From Diadema setosum (taxonomy: Eukaryota; Echinodermata; Echinoidea; Diadematoida; Diadematidae), in the NCBI RefSeq assembly GCF_964275005.1, contig NC_092688.1, forward strand, positions 26,734,434 to 26,798,433: a DNA stretch of 64,000 nt, read 5' to 3'. This document shows, one piece after another, positions 40,938-52,300 of this stretch (the stretch's first letter is position 1; every line of letters begins with the position of its first letter). The position numbers and the translations under genes were made by a program. Below the pieces are notes generated by a model, which saw only the letters and a list, made by a program, of their open reading frames with translations, did no database searches and was not told the origin of the DNA.

Positions 40938-41442
40938 TTAAAGGGACATGTGTATTCCAAAACTCGTTCAAAAGATATGAATTTTCAACATTTTTGTGCA
41001 GTCACTGCAGCATGAGAAGAAAACGGTTGTTTATGACGTCACATGCGTAGAACGATATAAAGGAAATGTTAGGAAATACCACAAAATTTCAGGATTTTTT
41101 TTCCAAAAAAGTATATATTCCCTCGACTTGTTACTGACGCTATGTTAATGGTAATATTATTTCCCCTACTTTCTGAAAGAGACAAAAAGTGTTCTTTTAT
41201 TATGCGAGAACAATAAAAATATGTTAAATTCATCGTTATAGTTCCTCTATATAGTTCTAATCATGTGACATCAAAAGCTGCAGTAGTCTTCTCATCCAGC
41301 GAATGCCGCAATGAAACTTTAAAGATTCATTTTTTTTTTCCAACAGATAGTCTGATTTTCCTCAATCTTTCACTGATGTGTTCTACCGTCATTGCTGCGT
41401 TCTTGGAATCATTGTGTATATTAAGCTAAACTTGTCCTTTAA
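40938..41442 (+). mobile_element. MITE family C copy 2
   Basis: Starts ttaaagggacatgtgt and ends acttgtcctttaa. The two halves are inverted relatives (gcagcatgagaag / cttctcatccagcg; tgacgtcacatg / catgtgacatc). Confidence 0.8.
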
Positions 41443-41762
41443 CGCGAACACTGGAACTTGGGTAGATACATCAACAAAAAATATAGGCTTATTATTTGAA
41501 CATTGAAAAATCGTCTTTGAAGGCATGGAGATCCATAGGTGTTTTGATGGGCTAGAAGTCATGTTGCTGGGACCGTTCCGATAAATTTTATTTTCTTGGG
41601 GGGGGGGGGGGGAGGAGTGAGGGTTGGTCGACTTAAAAACGAAAACATTATATCTTGTTTTTCCTGTCAGACTGACGAAACATGACTCGATAATGTTCGA
41701 ATTCCGACGGATTAAATGTCAAGCTTATTTGGTCTGCATGATTTCCAAACATAACGGTTTAC

Positions 41763-41951
41763 ATGGGGTATGAGACTTCTTCATTGTATCTTCCTCTGAA
41801 CAAATGAAATTTGTAAGATCGCAATTGCCGATCTACACTTTTTAAACAAACATGCCAGGAAATTAAAATGTAGATCAGTAGTTGCGTTCTTACAAACTCC
41901 AATTGTTCAGAGGGAGACATTATTGAAGAAAGAATCATAATACCCCATAAA
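41763..41951. mobile_element. 189-bp hairpin MITE, TGGGGTAT termini
   Basis: tggggtat..acttcttcattgt..ctctgaacaa on the left pairs with ttgttcagagg..attgaagaaag..ataccccat on the right; arms are about 90 bp around a short centre. Confidence 0.7.
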
Positions 41952-43609
41952 ATTGTCTTCTTTACCTTTCTGTTCTTAACGATCTCCTGCTTTAACAACA
42001 GTTTATATCAAGGGCCCTGATCAGATTGTTGTAATGGCCCCTAACGGGACTGCAGCCATTAGTATGGATTAATAGTAATATTAATACATTGTGTGTATTA
42101 TATCGGGGAGGGAGGGCGGGCACAACTTTTATAATTACATGTGTAGATTATCAAAAAGCTACACCACGGAAGCGTATAATCACCTTGCAACAGCTTTAAA
42201 GTAATTCACGCGGTTTCAAGTAAGTTTCGACCTCTTATTTTCGTATAGACCAATTCTGTTTGACTATACCGCTTTTTTTAATTGTAATTTCTATCTAGGT
42301 GGCGGCAAGTATGACTAACAAAACATAATTAATTATTATGCACGGACATTATGATCAACGCACCTACTGGCTCTCAGCATAGCCATTGAAAGTGGTTTCG
42401 TTCTTTGCAAGCCCGCCAGTCATGGCTGTCATAAGTTACAGTGCTCTGAAGTCGGATTCATCTGTATTCACCGAAAGGAAAATCTTACGAAAGATTTGTT
42501 ATACCCGTCTTCGATCATGTTAACAAGATGGTATACAAAAGTCACGCACCTGTAAAGAAAATAACATCGTATTCGGGAAAAGAGATGTCTAACTGTTACA
42601 GAAAGAAGTCGTGTGTGTGCAAATCGTCCGCGTTTGTTGTATTTGCCTAGTAGAAAATAGGCAAGAGGTACATTATACCAACATTATACTAATGTATATT
42701 ATGAGTACGTTCCCGTCAAACCCCCACAATATTTACTCTTCCACCTCCCTGCATGGATTGTACAGTCACATCGAGCCCAAGGATCAAGATAATGGTTAGG
42801 ATTTGAGAAGAAGAGATGGGGTTTTATTGATGAAGCACTCAAACAATGCGGAATCAGGGTTTGTGCTGGTGTTGGAGTATCAGGGAAGACTCCCCCCCCC
42901 CCCCCTCCCCTCACTCTCACCCCTTGTACCATCTTGTACCAATCGAAGAAAGGTGCGCGTCGTGCAATGAAAAGACTTGTGATCGGAAGTTCACAATGGA
43001 AGGGGGTGGAGAGGGGGCGTGTAGAGTTTTACACTCCTTGATTCGGTACGCGCCGGGAAGGTGGCAATGCGTGCGCTCCCCGCAAGCCGCACACGACTTT
43101 CTCGAGTGATCTGATAGAGAAATATGGCTTGTGATGAAAGACATGAACACACTACAAAAGAGAGCCCATCATTAGGTTTCCATATCGTCAAATGAGCAAC
43201 TCACCTTATCTTTCGCGGGTACTTTCCTATGTTAACCAATTCTCCCATCAGCGGCTCTGCGATTGCACATCCCTCAGTTGGCCACTGTTGCACACACAGT
43301 GAAGGGGCAAGGAGGTACAGTACCTCGTTGGTATGCAGAGCAGGCGACAGGGTCTTCACACGCACCTACAGCTATTGAGCGTTTTGTCACATGCTGGCGT
43401 GCATGCACTCGTGCTTTCTATTCCCTCGCAACAATGGTGTCTTGGTGACATTCGTTCTGTATTAGAACTTCAATCGCATATTGTTACCAGGAATTGCTCC
43501 TCACAAGGCATGGTTACATAATTTCCGTCTGATAGACGCGTCATCCAGCTTCCACGTGCTGTCTTGAAAGATCATACACTAAATGTATCGGGACGCTTGT
43601 TATGATATG

Positions 43610-43611
<2 letters not shown>
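41952..43611. other. no gene seen
   Basis: PolyC at 42893-42905; no recognisable coding exon. Confidence 0.45.
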
Positions 43612-43673
<62 letters not shown>

Positions 43674-43749
43674 TAATAATAATATTAATAATAATAACAA
43701 TAATAATAATAATAATAATAATACCAATAATAATAATAATAATAACAAC

Positions 43750-43781
<32 letters not shown>

Positions 43782-43782
43782 G
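43612..43782. repeat. (TAA)n microsatellite grown from a SINE tail
   Basis: About 170 bp of TAA units with scattered substitutions, directly abutting the 3' end of the minus-strand SINE at 43783. Confidence 0.95.
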
Positions 43783-44005
43783 GTCTTATTTACCCAGGGT
43801 AGCCTCTTCAGTGTTGCCACTGATCTACCAGAGGGCCTTGCCATTATTATTACCCCAGCGTTGCCAGGAACACACCTGGGTCGAGAGGGATATGGTGGGT
43901 AAAACATCTTGTCCAAGGACGTAAGCGCTGGGCGGGATTTGAACTCGGGTCCTCCGAGCGGGATTCGGGAGTCTTATCCACTATAAATGGCACAGCGCCC
44001 CCATG
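43783..44005 (-). mobile_element. tRNA-derived SINE family 2, copy 1
   Basis: On the minus strand the head reads gggggcgctgtgcc..taagactc, a B-box-like gagttcaaatcccgcc at 43946-43931, then a body with ctggcaacgctgggg and ctgaagaggctaccctgg, ending in (TTA)n. Copy 2 is at 57140. Confidence 0.8.
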
Positions 44006-44389
44006 ATGATCGAGCGATCATCGAGCGATCATGGCCAGTTAATTTAGTATAAATCAAGAAACTGGAAAAATGAAAATCTGTGTTTCAATTAAAATCATAC
44101 CCTATTAACTTTGAATTTTTTATTTAGGTTTGTATAGTGACTTCTGTTTTACCCTCCCCGCTGTCCCAAATAAAATGAATAAAACGCGCTCATATATCAG
44201 ATGATTGACAAACAATGACTTGTTACAAGTTCTCAAAATGAAATCCTCGTTATGCGACGGCATAAATCTATATAGTAGCTTGGCTTGATAGTATTCGTTC
44301 TAAACCTTTTATATCAATCGCAGGATACACAAAAAAGCAGTATAGGGGTCAAGTGTAGGTGGTGGTGTTACATGTTACATTATAGAGTG

Positions 44390-44902
44390 AGAGGGAAAAA
44401 GGAGAAACTTGAAATGTATAACTATGAAGGAATTACATGGATCAAGTAACTTCTGATAGAGCTGTTCTGCTAGGAGTGGTATATCGCAAGCCTGGAAACA
44501 GGAACGTTATTTTGAAAATCTGGAATATTGCATTGACGAAGTACAACAATGCACACCTCAGCGGACGATGTTTGTATACTCATGGGCGGCGATTTAAATT
44601 TAATTATTGCGATAACTTGGCCAGAAATCGTTTTGTATAGTTAAGCTATTAAGATCTCAATCAGAGAGCCAGTACTCCCATTTCCCAATAGCACAACCCT
44701 AATAGACCTCATATGCATAACTATATACCTAAAGACGCTAGGCCACTCCCGTCTGGAGTCCAATCCATTTGGTCTGAGCATGGACTCTAGTGGTAGGGTC
44801 CATTGTTTGAGTGACCATACACTCAATTCTAATAGTGTTTCTGGCGTACATACTAATTCAGGTCGAATGTAAGACGCCATAAACTTTAACTACAACGGCG
44901 TC

Positions 44903-44949
<47 letters not shown>

Positions 44950-46167
44950 CGCAAATGACACTCAGAATACAGTACGCAAGAGTTACTTACCTTAAAAAAA
45001 AAATTATAGACTGTCTAAATTCCGTGATATTCTAGCCTTGGGATGTTCTGAACAATTTTTTTTTTTTACTTAATTTAAAAAAAAATGGTTCAAGACACAA
45101 AAATCATTGGAGGTGGAGGAATTAGTAGCATTTACTTCAAGATTTCTAATGACATCCAGTGATTCATATCTTTGTATAAGAAATAAAATGAATGAATAAA
45201 TAAGTAAATGAATGAATAACGATTTGCGTTTATTAGGCGTTCAAATTTGAGGAAGTTACAACAGAACTTGCACAAAAAGAGCTGAAGGAAATAGAATGCA
45301 AGGAGAGCATAAGGCCAGATGAAATTCACCCAAGACTTTTTAGAAATGGGGATCTTAATGTTTAGTTATCCAGCTAAACCCTCTAAAACCTCTAAATGAT
45401 TGTTCAAATAAAATAGAAAAATACAGACCTATATTTATTCTTAGTCATTATTCTATTAAACAAAAAAAGACGTTTTTTATGCAAATACAACGACTCTACA
45501 CCGGCAACACCATCTTCAGAATAGGTCAAGTTATTGACCGGTTTAGAAACATAATGTTCAAATTCATGGGTGTTTCTTCCGTTGTGACGTACGAGCTATT
45601 CTATTAACCTGTGCTTTCAAAACACTTTACAACAACTGGAATTCAGTTTGCATAATTACTTGTAATGTTGCTATGTTAGGCAAGCTTTCAGGCTGTCAAG
45701 ATGAACCATTGCCAGAAAGGCATACATGAAATTTTGTTACTAATATAAAACCGGTCTATTTACAAACTTGTACATTTCTAATGCATGTAAAATGCATCAC
45801 AAATACTATTCCTAAAATACAAGAAAGCCTGCAGGGTCATGACTAGATAATGCTTTCAAAGGGCATTCCAAGTGTTGATATGCATTCGATAGATGGGTGG
45901 AAAAGCTCATTTTCATTGCCGGTTTCTAATATGAAAAATATTTCTAAAATTCATTGGATCCGGGTTGATAAAAGCAGAACTCTTGTATGCTGCACAGAAA
46001 TCATGGAATAATCTCCGTCTGTTTCTAAGGAAAACAGCTACAGTTAATGAGATTAAGGTCAAGTTAAAAACTCATCTTTTGAGCAATGCATTCAATGTTT
46101 TAATTATGTATGTTGTGATTATTATTTTTGTAATGCGCTGTCATAGTAGCTGCGCAATATAAATGTC
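44390..46167 (+). mobile_element. heavily decayed LINE in pieces
   Basis: In order on the plus strand: endonuclease-like VLLGVVYRKPGN (44470) and MGGDLNLI (44583); RT start-like ESIRPDEIHPRL (45305) and IEKYRPI (45420); C-terminal SWNNLRLFLRK and LKTHLL (45990-46090); then (TTA)n. Order and strand fit one ancient element, with insertions and many breaks between the pieces. Confidence 0.5.
44899..44951. repeat. (CAA)n microsatellite
   Basis: About 17 CAA units. Confidence 0.95.
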
Positions 46168-46175
46168 CTTTATTA

Positions 46176-46243
<68 letters not shown>

Positions 46244-46247
46244 GTTA

Positions 46248-46281
<34 letters not shown>

Positions 46282-46324
46282 CATCATCATTATCATCATC
46301 ATTATCATCATCATTATTGTTATT
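46168..46324. repeat. (TTA)n microsatellite at LINE 3' end
   Basis: TTA units with later TCA variants, directly after the LINE C-terminal remnant. Confidence 0.95.
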
Positions 46325-46559
46325 AACTATACAGAATTATTTTTTAAGTGCAAATAAAAGTTACCCTGAACTTATACCTGCAACAACTTTTGTTCTTCCA
46401 AAAATGAGGTTCTGACACATGGAAGTCTTCCAGATAACACAATTATCTCTAATTAAAGAAATGTAAACACACACAAAAAAAAACAGAAAAGCTTGCGCTG
46501 CATTCCGATTGTTTGGCAACAATATCATTTGTTTAAGGCTTTCTAGCAAAAGTAAGCTT

Positions 46560-46895
46560 ATCAAGAAAGACGACGTAGCAAAGGTTCATAGTATCAGTTT
46601 GGCTGAAGTTGAATTTCACTACTCAAAGAGCAACGAGAGGATCTATCACCATAATATGTGTCCACAGAAGTATATCGATTTTCTCTTTGTGTTTTCTAAT
46701 ATTTGTAGTTTTGTTTTGTGACTTGTTCAGTGCTTGTCATTTATTGTATATCATTGTATATGTGTGCATTTTCGCCGTGTGTATGTATGCTTTGTTATTC
46801 GATGTAAAACACGGCCTTGCTGAAAAACAGCTGTCCAGCTGAAAGCAGGCTTTTATTTCCGTGTATAAATAAGATAAACTCAACTCAACTCAACT
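46560..46895 (+). mobile_element. probable LINE 3' end with (AACTC)n tail
   Basis: Segment ends gtgtataaataagataaactcaactcaactc: a tataaataa signal and a short repeated tail as in CR1-type LINEs. No coding remnant identified. Confidence 0.4.
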
Positions 46896-48844
46896 CCTAC
46901 GTTTCACTTTAAGCTCATTTTTATTGTTCTCTTTTGATAAAGCATTCAAAGAAAAGACAATAAATCATAAAGCATTCATTCTGATATCACTCTTTTGCGT
47001 TATCGGTTTTCGCTCACATTATTTTGAATTTGTGTATATTTTAGTGTAAAATATTACTCTCTCCCTCTCTCTCTCTCTCTATCTTTCTCTCTGTCCTATA
47101 TTACACAGTCCACTGTAATATTCTCTTTTGCGTTGGTCCATGTTTTCTCTCTCTCTCTCTCCCTCTCTCTACTCCTTTCTCTTTCCTCCTTTCTTTACCA
47201 AGCCACTCTTCCTATCTTCTTTTGCTTCTTTTGATAACTATACTCGTCGGTGAGGCCGGATTTGTGTTTTTTTTTTCCTTTGAAGTTTGACAAACATTTT
47301 CTACAAAACTGGAATTGAGTGCGGTGATTGATCATTCATAGTGAAGTAAAGAAAGCAAAGAAAACTTTATGCAAAATGAAGACAAAGACATTTTCGTTAT
47401 TTCTTTTTGTTGAGGGAGGGAGGGAGGTTGCGCAACCAAACTAATTTTTTGTTACGCTCTGAAGCGCAATGATCGCTGTAAGCGTGAGTAATTTGCATGT
47501 GCATGTGACCAGACAAAGATTTCGCCTAATGAAGCAGTTTTTGGGAAAAAAAAATCATGTCCATGATTTATTAAATAAACCGAGAGTATATGAGTCGACA
47601 TGGAATCACAAAGCGGTTGAAATAGATCAGTCCAACTTAGAATTACAAGGTCAATTTGTCATTGCAGTACAACTAAAGTAAACAAAAATCCTATATTTCA
47701 GTGTTGCTGAACACGCTTTGGTCCTTCAGAGAAACAAATACCAGATAACCATAACAATAAAACCTCCACTTGCTCAAGGATTCCCGTTGGATAGCGCTAA
47801 TGATAATTGTAACCGTGTTACAACTACAGCATTCTAACTTACATAAGACGTTTATTGTTACATTATGCAGATAGCTGAAAGGGAGGCTGTTTTGATTCTC
47901 TGTTTCCATACAGTGGGTTGATTAACTCTTAAGACATAAATTATGATGCAAAGTTTGCCATCTTGGAGAGCAGTAACTCGGAGTCGATTGTGTTTTATCC
48001 AGATTTTTACTTTCTCGACTAAAGGTGGCGCTAATCAGTTTGTCTCTGTTACGTCCTCTCTTCGTTTTGATCCGATGATTTACCAGCCTCCATGCAGTAA
48101 AGTGAGTTATAAGAATAAAGGAATTTGTAACAGCAAAATCAGAAAACATCTGTAATTTCACTCTCTCCGCAAAACAAATCCTTGTCTTTCTTATAACTCG
48201 TTTTATACTTGAGGCGAATGAGAAATATGAAATAGACCAAAGGAGAGTAAAAGGAGGTAAGACTCTGACATTGGGTAATCGTTCAAACATCATCGTGTCA
48301 CTATCAAGTACCGGCAGGTTCGAATCAGATTCTTGCTCTTTCACTTGGTGTTCATGATAATACGAACCGAGCATGCGATCATTATATTCTGCAGAGTAAC
48401 AGCTAAAAAAAAAGACGATATAAAATGTATGCAGTGTTACATTTGTTTCAAGAAAAAAAAAAATCGATGTTTGTTTGTGTAGTTGTTCGATTTATTTTCT
48501 TCAACATAATTTCAAGCATGAGTCAGAATTTTCAGTATTACCTCATAGAAAACATCAACAATATATCATAGATATCCTTACCATTATTTTCTTTCTGTTA
48601 GAGACACTCTATGATATCATGCAAATTAAGCGATTTTAATGCTTGCGTATTTTCGTGGGCCCTTATCATGACCGGTATCAACACGCGTACAACCGGAATG
48701 AAATTGAGGAGACGTCTGGAAGGGTCTACACGCTCTATATTAAAATGTATGATAAATATGTACCTGGATATCTAATGTTTTTTCACTTTTTACCAGTATG
48801 ATTGATCATCAAAATCATACGACAGTATTATACTCCACTGCCCT
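46896..48844. other. spacer downstream of SDR2, no gene seen
   Basis: (CT)n patches at 47055-47095 and 47148-47170; otherwise unrecognised sequence. Confidence 0.45.
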
Positions 48845-48850
48845 TTTATT
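48845..48850 (-). promoter_or_regulatory. candidate poly(A) signal of SDR2
   Basis: AATAAA on the minus strand about 226 bp past the SDR2 stop codon. It is the first canonical signal found downstream. No transcript evidence is available. Confidence 0.4.
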
Positions 48851-49075
48851 CTGACGAAAATACGTTGATTAATTCAACTGAAATGCAAGACGTGTTCCTT
48901 TAAGCCAGTCTTTCCATTTCCCGAAGTCATAGCACTGTTCTAGTTCAAAACCATTTGCATAGACCAGCTTGTGTCTGTAGATCCCGTCTGTGAATTATTT
49001 AGAGTTGACGTGGTCGTGGTCGTTGTTGTAATCAAAGAACAAAACGTGATGACGTGTTGTTAGTTTGTTTTCCTC

Positions 49076-49309
49076 TCAAAAAGCTAGCACAACGATAGGC
49101 AGCCCACGGTTAGAGAGGAAGAGCCCGTGTTCCTTCTCGGAGACCGTGGCGAAGATTTCCAACAGGCTCGAGACGGCTCCCGCCACGGTTTTCTTAGCAT
49201 TGGTGCCTCCCAAGTCGGTCTGCACCCAGCCTGGACACTGGGAAAAGACCAGAATCTTCTCATTCTTCAACACAATGCTCAGACTCTTAGAGAACATGTT
49301 GAGGGCGGC
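49076..49309 (-). CDS. SDR2 exon 5 (C-terminus)
   Basis: A 234-bp terminal exon starting AALNMFSKSLS, with FSQCPGWVQTD and a TGA stop. The acceptor reads gatgaag. Exon 4 ends in phase 0, so the join restores YRESK-AALNM as in SDR1. Confidence 0.92.
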   Translation of the reverse strand, partial: AALNMFSKSLSIVLKNEKILVFSQCPGWVQTDLGGTNAKKTVAGAVSSLLEIFATVSEKEHGLFLSNRGLPIVVLAF

Positions 49310-52300
49310 CTTCATCATTTGAATGGGACAAGAAAGAAGAAGGACAAAAATTAATATCTCCTTTTTGACTTTTTCAACATCCAACACATTGCAAGATTAT
49401 ATCATATACAAAGCACATCACACACATTGAATTTGAAATCGAGCGCTCTGAACAAACATGTTTGAATGCACGGTCAACCCTCTTTATAACGACGTTACTG
49501 ACGTGACAAGGGAGATGACAGTCGTAAAATTAAATTGTGACATTCATTGTGTCATCACCCAATTCTTCGAGACAATTAAACTGCTGCTTTGTTGGGTTCT
49601 GCCAGCAATACTGAGTGGAAATGCATTCATGAACTTATTTGAAAATTATTTTTAAAAGGGTTTGCAGGCTTTGAATTCTTCCATCCTCAAAACTCTGAGA
49701 TATTCCGTCGCTCTCTTGTACTGTGTTGCAACATGTTCATGTTCATAATTGTCAATCGGTTGCAAAATTGTAATAATACTTTTTTTCTGTTCTAATACAT
49801 GTTGATTTCTTGAACTAACTTTGAGAGCGCAATTTCAATTTGTCGGCGATCTAATTAGTTTGGTAGGCCTACATCTCTACGGGATTTGACTTTTAATGAG
49901 TCCGCAGTTCCCCACTTATCCATCAAGTCACAAAAATAAGAATTATTGGTTTTGGTCTGAATCTTTTTATCTCTCATTGCCATTATTTCCTAAGGTAGAA
50001 CTTTTTTTTTATCCAAACCTCATTTCGGCTATATATTATCGTTATTCATACCCAATAGCAGAATGTTATTGTCAATCGCTAAATTCATAACTGCTAAATT
50101 GGCAACTCATTTACAGGATAAAAGTCAAATTGACATTTTTTTCTGACCTATAGTGCAGATGTTTTATGAGTTAAAGCAGTTCCAAAATCCTTTTCCAATA
50201 TAAGAATTGCAGAAAACGGAAGAGTTGCCAATTTAAATATTGGCAATATTATAATTTCTGGAGTAAAATTGCCCATAGACGTAATGGGCTCATGCATATT
50301 CATGAATGTCGTCATTTACTTTGCTTTCCCTGTACCCGGGGAAACCGCCCGAGCACTCGGTGATGCCGCCCATGCCGGAAGAGATGTTGATGATGGCCGC
50401 TCTGTCCACGCTGAACTTCTTTATCGGGCTTCGCTTGGCCGCCAGTTTTAACAGGGGTAGAAAGGCCTTGGGGTGGAAGTAGAACAGAACGTAGAACAGA
50501 CAAATAATTCCATGCAACAACTAACAAAAATAAATGAGCAGCGTTGGACGCTTGATCATTTTTGTTGATTGTGTTCAAAAGAATATATTTGTATCATCGT
50601 GAGAAGACAAGCGCTTGATCTAATGAGGTAAAAAAATAAAAATCAATGGTGAACAAAGTGAAAAGCTGAAAGATCATTCGAGAAACAAACATGGAGTGTC
50701 GATGAATATGAAAATCTAAACGGATAAGTAATACTGACAATGAGGAGATTTTACGTCGGTATCAGAAAAAAAAAAACTGGATCACGTAAAGCGACAAGTT
50801 AAAAGCAAATTGGGGTAATGCTTTGATAACGGTCATCAGCAGGGTATACAGCAAAATATAAGAGGAGAATCCAAAAGCAACTCAGCAGTTCTTCGAAATA
50901 ATCGTCGTTTTGTGCTCATGAAAAGTCACATAATGAATGAATGACCAATTTATTATTTTTTAAAAAAAAAATGTTTGCTGTAAGATACGTCGACTATGCG
51001 ATGCAGACCACTCTATATAGATGTCACATTCTTGTTACATTTGGAAGAACAAAATTTGTTAGAATCACCTTCAGTTATTTTCTTGTACAATTGATTTTGT
51101 TTATCATAACTTGTTACAAAACGGAGGTCAATTGTCAATTTGTTGTTTGAATATTAAATACCAGTAAGCGTGGGAATATAGTTGGCCCGAATTATTTGCT
51201 GCCCAAGGGTACATTCGAAAACCAGAAACTATAGATAGCACCGGTCAGCGAATGTGTGCATCAAGGTCTATGCTCATTGGTAACGGTCGACACCAGTCGA
51301 TATTCTTTGGATATGTATCTACTTATACACAGATCACTTATTTTATCCACACAATTCGTCAATGGGGATTATCCAATAATGTATATTATCATCTGTATAA
51401 TGGGACATTTTATCAACGCATTGAAAGCGCGTATTGTTGTCCTCTCAATTTTTACCGTTCAATATGAGAACATATTGAAAGAAATGCACACCGAATGTAT
51501 TAATTTCGCATAGGCTACCATATATCCGATCTGGGACAGCTTTCCCACTCAGTGGTATTCCAAAACCAACGGGTCTTTATTCGTAAGTATATAGAAAATG
51601 AAAACAACAACAGCAGCAGCAGCAGCAACAACAACAACAACAACAACAACAACAAAGAAGAAGAATAAAGGCGAAAAGCTGACGTCACACCTGCGTCATC
51701 ATCATAGGGCCAATGAGGTTAGTATCCAGTATGGTGGTCAACTCTTTCCTGGTGATCGTGTCGTACTTCTCTCTTGTGGCCATGCCAGCGTTGTTGATCA
51801 GGAGGTTGAGCCCCTCGTCGCCCAGCTGCTTCGATACCGTCTTGACAGCCGTCGTGATCGTAGCTTCATCCTGGACGTCTGGGCGATCAAACAATTCGCA
51901 AAGAGGAAACATATAAATCTTATTTAAACCGAGGAGCAACTCGAGCCATTGAAACGCAGATTGGCGAGTTTGAACTTCCCAGTAATTCTGTAATTAGCTC
52001 CATGTTGTCATCTGCAACCACATCTTGAAGAAAATTTCTTTTCAGAATTGATTACGTGAACATGTAAACTGTAGGTTAAAAGCTACACAACGTATCTCTA
52101 CAATGGGTCGCGGAATACTTTTGACTGAAAAAAAGTAAAGAAAATATGGATAAAGAAAAGAGATATGCTTTTCTACAGATCACCACTAGGTTTTTGTTGT
52201 TATTTTTAGAAAGGATAACCAAGACATTAAAACTAATAACGATGAAATATTTATAAGTCCTGATGTACTCCCATGGTACGAATGTTTTGAATGTGTTTTG

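Noticed and set aside
43572-43924. Long poly-Leu and poly-Ile frames
   Set aside because: Pure translations of the (TAA)n microsatellite and the SINE.
49065-49354. Plus-strand frames opposite SDR2 exon 5
   Set aside because: Antisense shadows of the exon without any motif.
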